The notes below the pieces were generated by a model. That model worked only from the letters and a program-made list of their open reading frames with translations, had not been told where the DNA came from and searched no databases. Of a stretch of 64,000 nt of DNA, positions 59,580-64,000 are shown one piece after another. Numbering within the stretch: position 1 is the stretch's first letter; each line of letters begins with the position of its first letter. Position numbers and translations under genes: made by a program. Origin of the DNA: Rhizobium terrae. GTDB taxonomy: Bacteria; Pseudomonadota; Alphaproteobacteria; Rhizobiales; Rhizobiaceae. Location of the stretch: NCBI RefSeq assembly GCF_003425685.1, contig NZ_QJKM01000002.1:1-64000 (forward strand), written 5' to 3'.

Positions 59580-60617
59580 ATGGACTATCGCAATCTCGGC
59601 GCATCCGGCCTCAAGGTACCGGTCCTGAGCTTCGGCGCCGGCACGTTCGGCGGCTCCGGGCCGCTCTTCAGCCACTGGGGCACGACCGATGTCGAGGAGG
59701 CCCGCCGCCTCGTCGACATCTGCCTCGAAGCCGGCGTTTATCTGTTCGACACGGCCGACGTTTATTCGGCCGGCGCCTCGGAAGAGGTGCTGGGCGAGGC
59801 GATCAAGGGCCGCCGCAACAGGGTGCTGATCTCCACCAAGGCCAGCCTGCCGACGGGCGACGGCCCCAACGAGTGGGGTTCGTCCCGCTCGCGGCTGATC
59901 GCCTCCGTCGAGGCAGCGCTGAAGCGGCTCGGCACCGACCATATCGACATCTTCCAGCTGCACGCATTCGATGCCTCGACGCCCGTCGAGGAGGTGGTCT
60001 CAACGCTCGACCGGCTGGTGCAGGACGGCAAGCTGCGCTACATCGGCGTCTCCAATTTTTCCGGCTGGCAGATCATGAAATCGCTCGCTGCCGCCGAGCG
60101 GCACGGCTGGACGCGTTACGTGGCGAACCAGGTCTATTATTCGCTGGTCGGCCGCGACTACGAATGGGAGCTGATGCCTCTGGGTCGGGACCAGGGGCTC
60201 GGCGCGCTGGTCTGGAGCCCCCTCGGCTGGGGACGGCTGACCGGCAAGATCAGCAGGAGCAAGCCCATACCCGCCGAGAGCCGCCTGCACGGGACCGCCG
60301 ATTTCGGTCCGCCGGTGGAAAACGAATTGCTCTACAAGGTCGTCGATGCGCTGGAAGACATCGCGGCGGAAACCGGCAGAAGCGTGCCGCAGGTGGCGAT
60401 CAACTGGCTTGTCAGCCGTCCGACGGTCTCTTCTGTCATCATCGGTGCGCGCAACGAGGAGCAGCTTCGCCAGAACCTTGGGGCGGTCGGCTGGTCGCTG
60501 ACGCAAGAGCAGATCGGCAGGCTCGACGCGGCAAGCGCGGTCACCGCGCCCTATCCGCATTTCCCCTATCGCCGACAAGAGGGTTTCGCCCGCCTCAACC
60601 CGCCGATCGCCGGGTGA
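59580..60617 (+). CDS. Aldo/keto reductase (YajO/GPR-like)
   Basis: A 345-residue TIM-barrel oxidoreductase. Catalytic Asp, Tyr, Lys and His occur in FDTADVYSAGASEEVLG, ISTKASL and FQLHAFDAS, and the NADPH loop in VSNFSGWQIM and GARNEEQLRQNLGAVGW. Length and beginning fit the larger AKR subfamily (AKR14-like). It starts 21 bases after the MFS gene, so co-transcription is likely. Confidence 0.9.
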   Translation: MDYRNLGASGLKVPVLSFGAGTFGGSGPLFSHWGTTDVEEARRLVDICLEAGVYLFDTADVYSAGASEEVLGEAIKGRRNRVLISTKASLPTGDGPNEWGSSRSRLIASVEAALKRLGTDHIDIFQLHAFDASTPVEEVVSTLDRLVQDGKLRYIGVSNFSGWQIMKSLAAAERHGWTRYVANQVYYSLVGRDYEWELMPLGRDQGLGALVWSPLGWGRLTGKISRSKPIPAESRLHGTADFGPPVENELLYKVVDALEDIAAETGRSVPQVAINWLVSRPTVSSVIIGARNEEQLRQNLGAVGWSLTQEQIGRLDAASAVTAPYPHFPYRRQEGFARLNPPIAG

Positions 60618-60732
60618 CCGGCAGCTTAAAAAACGGAGTTGATCCGTTGCAGAATCGGTCCATGTAGTAAGGGCCTCATTTCGCTCGGTCGGCATTTACG
60701 CAATCCGGCCGGGCTTCCCACAGGAGTTCACG

Positions 60733-61557
60733 ATGTTCACAGTCAGCGCCAATGGCGCCAATATTCCCGCACTCGGTTTCGGCACGTTCCGCATGCCCGA
60801 CGAAGACGTCGCCCGGGTGCTGCCGGAGGCGCTCAAACTCGGCTTCCGCCATGTCGATACGGCGCAGATCTACAAGAACGAGGCGGCGGTCGGCGAAGTC
60901 CTCGCCAATTCCGGAGTTCCGCGCGCCGACATCTTCCTCACCACCAAGGTGTGGGTCGATCGCGTCGGCCACAGGGATTTCCTCGCTTCCGTCGACGAGA
61001 GCCTCACAAAGCTGAAGACCGATTATCTCGATCTGCTGCTGCTCCACTGGCCGCAGAGCGAGATGCCGCTTGCCGACCGGATCGGCGCTCTCAACGAGCT
61101 GAAGAAAGCCGGCAAGGCGAGAAATATCGGCGTCTCCAACTTTTCCGTCGCGCTGATTGACGAAGCCGTGAAGCTTTCCGACGCGCCGCTTGCCACCAAT
61201 CAGGTGGAATACCATCCCTATCTCGACCAGACCAAGGTTCTGCTGGAGCTCCGCAAGCACGGCATGTCGCTGACCTCCTATTACCTGATGGCGAACGGGG
61301 CTGTGCCGAAGGACGAGGTGCTGAAGGACATCGGCGCCAAGCACGGCAAGACGGCCGCGCAAGTGGCGCTGCGCTGGGCGATCCAGCAGAAGGACGTGAT
61401 CGCGCTCTCCAAAACCGCGACCGTCTCGCGCCTGGCCGAAAACTTCGACGTCTTCGACTTCGCGTTGTCGCTCGAAGAAATGGAAGCGATCTACGCCCTC
61501 GCCAAGCCGAACGGCCGCATCGTCAGCCCCGGGCATCTAGCGCCGAAATGGGATTGA
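60733..61557 (+). CDS. Aldo/keto reductase (DkgB/2,5-diketo-gluconate reductase-like)
   Basis: A 274-residue aldo/keto reductase of the AKR5 type. FRHVDTAQIYKNEAAVGEVL (Asp and Tyr), FLTTKVWVD (Lys) and LLLLHWPQSE (His) form the catalytic set; GVSNFSVALIDEAV is the substrate loop. DkgB-type enzymes reduce methylglyoxal and 2,5-diketo-D-gluconate. It lies 115 bases after the previous reductase with its own AGGAG. Confidence 0.9.
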   Translation: MFTVSANGANIPALGFGTFRMPDEDVARVLPEALKLGFRHVDTAQIYKNEAAVGEVLANSGVPRADIFLTTKVWVDRVGHRDFLASVDESLTKLKTDYLDLLLLHWPQSEMPLADRIGALNELKKAGKARNIGVSNFSVALIDEAVKLSDAPLATNQVEYHPYLDQTKVLLELRKHGMSLTSYYLMANGAVPKDEVLKDIGAKHGKTAAQVALRWAIQQKDVIALSKTATVSRLAENFDVFDFALSLEEMEAIYALAKPNGRIVSPGHLAPKWD

Positions 61558-61574
61558 TCGGGCAGCATTGATCG

Positions 61575-61625
61575 GCGCTCCCTTTTCCCCGCAAGGGGAG
61601 AAGGGCCTGCGGCACGCGCAGGCAA
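61575..61625. repeat. Intergenic hairpin repeat after the reductase
   Basis: CTTTTCCCCGCAAGGGGAGAAGG forms a hairpin (TCCCC with GGGGA), and the stretch GCCTGCGGCACGCGCAGGC a second. It is a relative of the repeats at 10831 and 20440 and may terminate transcription. Confidence 0.5.
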
Positions 61626-61692
61626 GACTTGATTTGCCCGCTACCTACGCCATTTCCCGTCGGCGACAGTTGAAACAACGCGGGCGGGCGGA

Positions 61693-62994
61693 ATGTTTTA
61701 CACGTTTATCGACCGAACCGGCATGAGCTGGTTTGCCCTTGCTTTGATCATTCCCTTTTCGCTGCTTCTTTCCTCCCCTGCCGGGGCGCAGACAACCGAT
61801 ATCGGCGGCCTCACCGTAACCTTGCCGGCGCCCGTCTGGAAAAAGACCGGCAAGGGCGAGCTCTTCATGCTGCAGCGGGATTTTCCCGAGACGGACAAGG
61901 AAAAGCGGGGTTCGGCGCTGATCCAGATCTCCAAGCCGATCTCGGCACCGCGCAACTCCCTCCAGGCAGGGCTCAAGACCTTCGTCGCCACGCTGCCGGA
62001 CATGGTCAAAGAAGACCCTTTCATCAAGCACTACGGCGTGACGGTGAACGGCCACGACATGCGCGTGGAAGAACGCTGCTGCGCCCACATCAAGGGCGTG
62101 TCGGTCAGCCAGATCGTCGTCGGCATCGCCGGCGACAAGCGGCAGGCCTATCTGCAGCTCGTTCAGTTCAACATGCGCGACGAGCGCAGCCAGGAGGTGG
62201 AGAGGGATTTCGAAACCCTGGTACGCTCCGTGAAGCTCGACGCCTCCGACAGGGAATTCGAGATCGTGCCTGCCAGCGGCGACGGCGGAATCGACGGCGT
62301 CTTCACCTACCTGGATACCGGGCTTCGACCGAACGTCTTCGGCGGCATGGATTTCTACTCCGACAGCCTGATCCGGGTGTTCGACAACCGGGGCCTGTTT
62401 TCCACCGAATTGCCGAAGGGCGGCAGGACGATCGCCGAACATTGCAGGGAAAACCCGACCGACTGCGGCACCTATGACGTGAACGGCGGCGGTTTCTTTT
62501 CCGCTGGAAAGATCGAGATGCGCAGCGTCACGTCCGACTACGGAACGATTGAGATCGAGACGCAGGCATTCGCGAAGGACGGCGGCGACCTGCGGATCGG
62601 CGAGCGAAAGTATCGCGCCATCCCGCCGTTTAAGAACGGCGCGACGCTCAACGGCCAGTGGACCTACACCTTCGCCTCGAGCGGCATGACGGCGACATCC
62701 TCGGGATCGATCGCCTCCAGCCGGACGCTTACCCTGAAACCCGATGGCACGTTCCGGCGCACCGGCTGGCACGGCGCCTCGGCGACGAACGAGATCGGCG
62801 GCTCGCGCAGCGGCCTCACCACGACGGGCGATCGTGCCGCGGAAACCGGCCGCTATACGCTGTCCGGCTATCGGCTGGATCTCAACCACGCGAACGGGAT
62901 GACGGAAAGCATGAGTATTTTCGAGCCCGACATCGGTTCCGACGAACTGCTGGTGATCAACGGCAGCAACTACCTGAAGGATAAGGGCAAGTAG
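61693..62994 (+). CDS. Secreted hypothetical protein
   Basis: A 433-residue protein with a signal peptide (ALALIIPFSLLLSSPAGAQ). Two regions follow: a mixed alpha/beta half with a Cys-Cys pair (VEERCCAHIKGVS) and a beta-rich C-terminal half with repeating Gly/Ser/Thr strands. The N-terminus may start at Met11 (61723). No family is recognised. It lies alone, convergent with corA. A periplasmic or surface location is inferred. Confidence 0.75.
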   Translation: MFYTFIDRTGMSWFALALIIPFSLLLSSPAGAQTTDIGGLTVTLPAPVWKKTGKGELFMLQRDFPETDKEKRGSALIQISKPISAPRNSLQAGLKTFVATLPDMVKEDPFIKHYGVTVNGHDMRVEERCCAHIKGVSVSQIVVGIAGDKRQAYLQLVQFNMRDERSQEVERDFETLVRSVKLDASDREFEIVPASGDGGIDGVFTYLDTGLRPNVFGGMDFYSDSLIRVFDNRGLFSTELPKGGRTIAEHCRENPTDCGTYDVNGGGFFSAGKIEMRSVTSDYGTIEIETQAFAKDGGDLRIGERKYRAIPPFKNGATLNGQWTYTFASSGMTATSSGSIASSRTLTLKPDGTFRRTGWHGASATNEIGGSRSGLTTTGDRAAETGRYTLSGYRLDLNHANGMTESMSIFEPDIGSDELLVINGSNYLKDKGK

Positions 62995-63034
62995 CGGCGG
63001 CACGGGGTTCGTGACCGCCGCCCGGGGGCGTGCG

Positions 63035-63988
63035 TCACAGCCACCCTCTCCGCTTGAAGTAGAGATAGGGCAGCGCCATGGAGACGATCATCATGGCGAT
63101 TGCCATGTGGTAGCCGTAGTGCCATTGCAGTTCCGGCTGGAAGGCGAAGTTCATGCCGTAGATCGACGCGACCAGGGTCGGCGGCAGGAAGACCACCGAG
63201 GCGACCGAGAAGATCTTGATGATCTGGTTCTGCTCCAGGTTGATCAGCCCCAGCGTCGCATCGAGCAGGAAGTTGATCTTGCCCGAAAGGAACGCCGAGT
63301 GATCGCCGAGCGAGGTGGCGTCCCGCTGCAGGAGCTTCAGCCGCTGGCGCAGTTCCTTCGAAAGCTTGCGGTCGACGCCGTCGAGCGCCCCATAATAGGC
63401 GACGACGCGGGAGACGCTGACGAGGCTTTCGCGCACCACGGTGATGAACTCGCCCTTGGTACCGACCTCGCGGATCAGCTCCTGCAGGTCGCGGGTCTTC
63501 TTGTTGGCCTTCGTCCGCTTGGCGGAAAAGACTTCCTGGGAAATCTGGTCGATCTCGGTGCCGAGCCGTTCCAGCGTATCGGCCATGCGGTCGATGACGG
63601 CCTCGATCAGCCCGGTCATGATGAGTTCGCCATATCCGCAATGCAGGCCGGCCCCGTTCGGCTTGCGGGCGCGCGCCATGAACGCGTCGAAGGGACGCGG
63701 CTCGGCGTAGCGGACCGTGACGAGCACCTGGCCCTTGACGATGAAGGTGACGGGCACCTTGCGCGGCGTGCCGGCATCCGGCCGCGTCAACACGGTCATG
63801 GTCATGAACTCGGCCCCGTCCTCCTGGTAGAGGCGGGCAGAGAGTTCGATATCCTCCATTTCATCCATGGTCGGCACCACGATGCCAAGGCGTTCGCCGA
63901 CGGTGCGCTCCTCATCCGGCGTCGGATTGACGAGGTCGTACCAGACGACGGCCGGCTCAGCGGGAGCAGACACGGCTTCGGCCGGCAT
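63035..63988 (-). CDS. corA: CorA family magnesium/cobalt transporter
   Basis: A 317-residue protein. The C-terminal end has two membrane helices with the signature YGMNF (GMN) between them, and FLLDATLGLINLEQNQIIKIFSVAS is the preceding helix. The N-terminal part has the usual cytoplasmic beta-alpha domain. CorA pentamers import Mg2+ and Co2+. The frame stays open to the window's edge, so the start may lie a few codons further upstream, outside the window. Confidence 0.93.
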   Translation of the reverse strand: MPAEAVSAPAEPAVVWYDLVNPTPDEERTVGERLGIVVPTMDEMEDIELSARLYQEDGAEFMTMTVLTRPDAGTPRKVPVTFIVKGQVLVTVRYAEPRPFDAFMARARKPNGAGLHCGYGELIMTGLIEAVIDRMADTLERLGTEIDQISQEVFSAKRTKANKKTRDLQELIREVGTKGEFITVVRESLVSVSRVVAYYGALDGVDRKLSKELRQRLKLLQRDATSLGDHSAFLSGKINFLLDATLGLINLEQNQIIKIFSVASVVFLPPTLVASIYGMNFAFQPELQWHYGYHMAIAMMIVSMALPYLYFKRRGWL

Positions 63989-64000
63989 GTCCGCGACATC

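Noticed and set aside
57011-60667. A 1218-codon open frame on the plus strand over LysR, MFS and aldo/keto reductase
   Set aside because: It is out of frame with the clear MFS and reductase genes, antisense to LysR, and its composition is Arg/Ala-rich without domains.
1-64000. tRNA, rRNA, CRISPR arrays and riboswitches
   Set aside because: I looked for cloverleaf-like and repeat-spacer patterns and did not see any. Class-level riboswitches cannot be excluded by eye.

Overview
The window looks like chromosomal DNA from a Rhizobiaceae alphaproteobacterium (Rhizobium, Ensifer or Neorhizobium type). The evidence is high GC content, a MucR/Ros regulator, an Mrp-type antiporter operon, a dmeRF metal-efflux pair, many DUF families typical of rhizobia, and intergenic hairpin repeats of rhizobial mosaic type. 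I saw no rRNA or tRNA gene and no CRISPR array. Most of the window is ordinary core and housekeeping sequence made of short, mostly monocistronic units.

Layout. 1-1.4 kb: the 3' part of a large serine recombinase joined directly to the tail and right end of an IS21-family element. 1.5-3.7 kb: DUF1491, a GIY-YIG protein, a tautomerase and a LysR regulator. 3.7-6.4 kb: a mobile patch of lower GC with a nucleoside deaminase, an IS1182-family transposase and clustered TGTCGCGAAAC-type inverted repeats. 6.4-13.5 kb: a small membrane protein, a peptidoglycan-binding protein overlapping a PAS histidine kinase, DUF5330, SufE, an overlapping DUF6456 / DnaA-C-like pair, and MucR. 13.5-19.8 kb: seven antiporter subunits G-F-E-D-C-B-A on the minus strand, split by an inverted-repeat element between D and C. 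20-33 kb: MsrB, a divergent LysE exporter and ArgP, two GFA-family proteins, an epimerase, HxlR with an oxidoreductase, small unknown genes, and a hemolysin III / DksA / Usp operon behind a FixK-type box.

33-45 kb: oligopeptidase B, DUF1697, and the dmeRF nickel/cobalt efflux operon flanked by two related unknown proteins. Next come a MerR regulator divergent from a small CXXCH membrane protein, a RelE/HigA-like pair, and proline iminopeptidase. A GNAT gene follows, preceded by what looks like a complete transcription attenuator with its own leader peptide. Two c-type cytochromes close this part. 45-64 kb: a WYL regulator divergent from a LysE exporter, a metallophosphatase, a frameshifted DUF4440 gene, SodB and a repeat protein with a 17-residue period. 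After these come a TSUP permease, ParDE, IlvE, Tam, hydrolases, ChaC-like and GST proteins, a LysR/MFS/aldo-keto reductase cluster, a secreted unknown protein and CorA.

The most notable signals are regulatory. They are the leader-peptide attenuator ahead of GNAT (42.0 kb), the MerR-type promoter with a 19-bp spacer serving a small CXXCH peptide (39.8 kb), a perfect TTAA-N7-TTAA box before one of the paired unknown proteins (37.1 kb), and the inverted-repeat cluster around the IS1182 region. Functional assignments rest on family recognition by eye; no database search was run.
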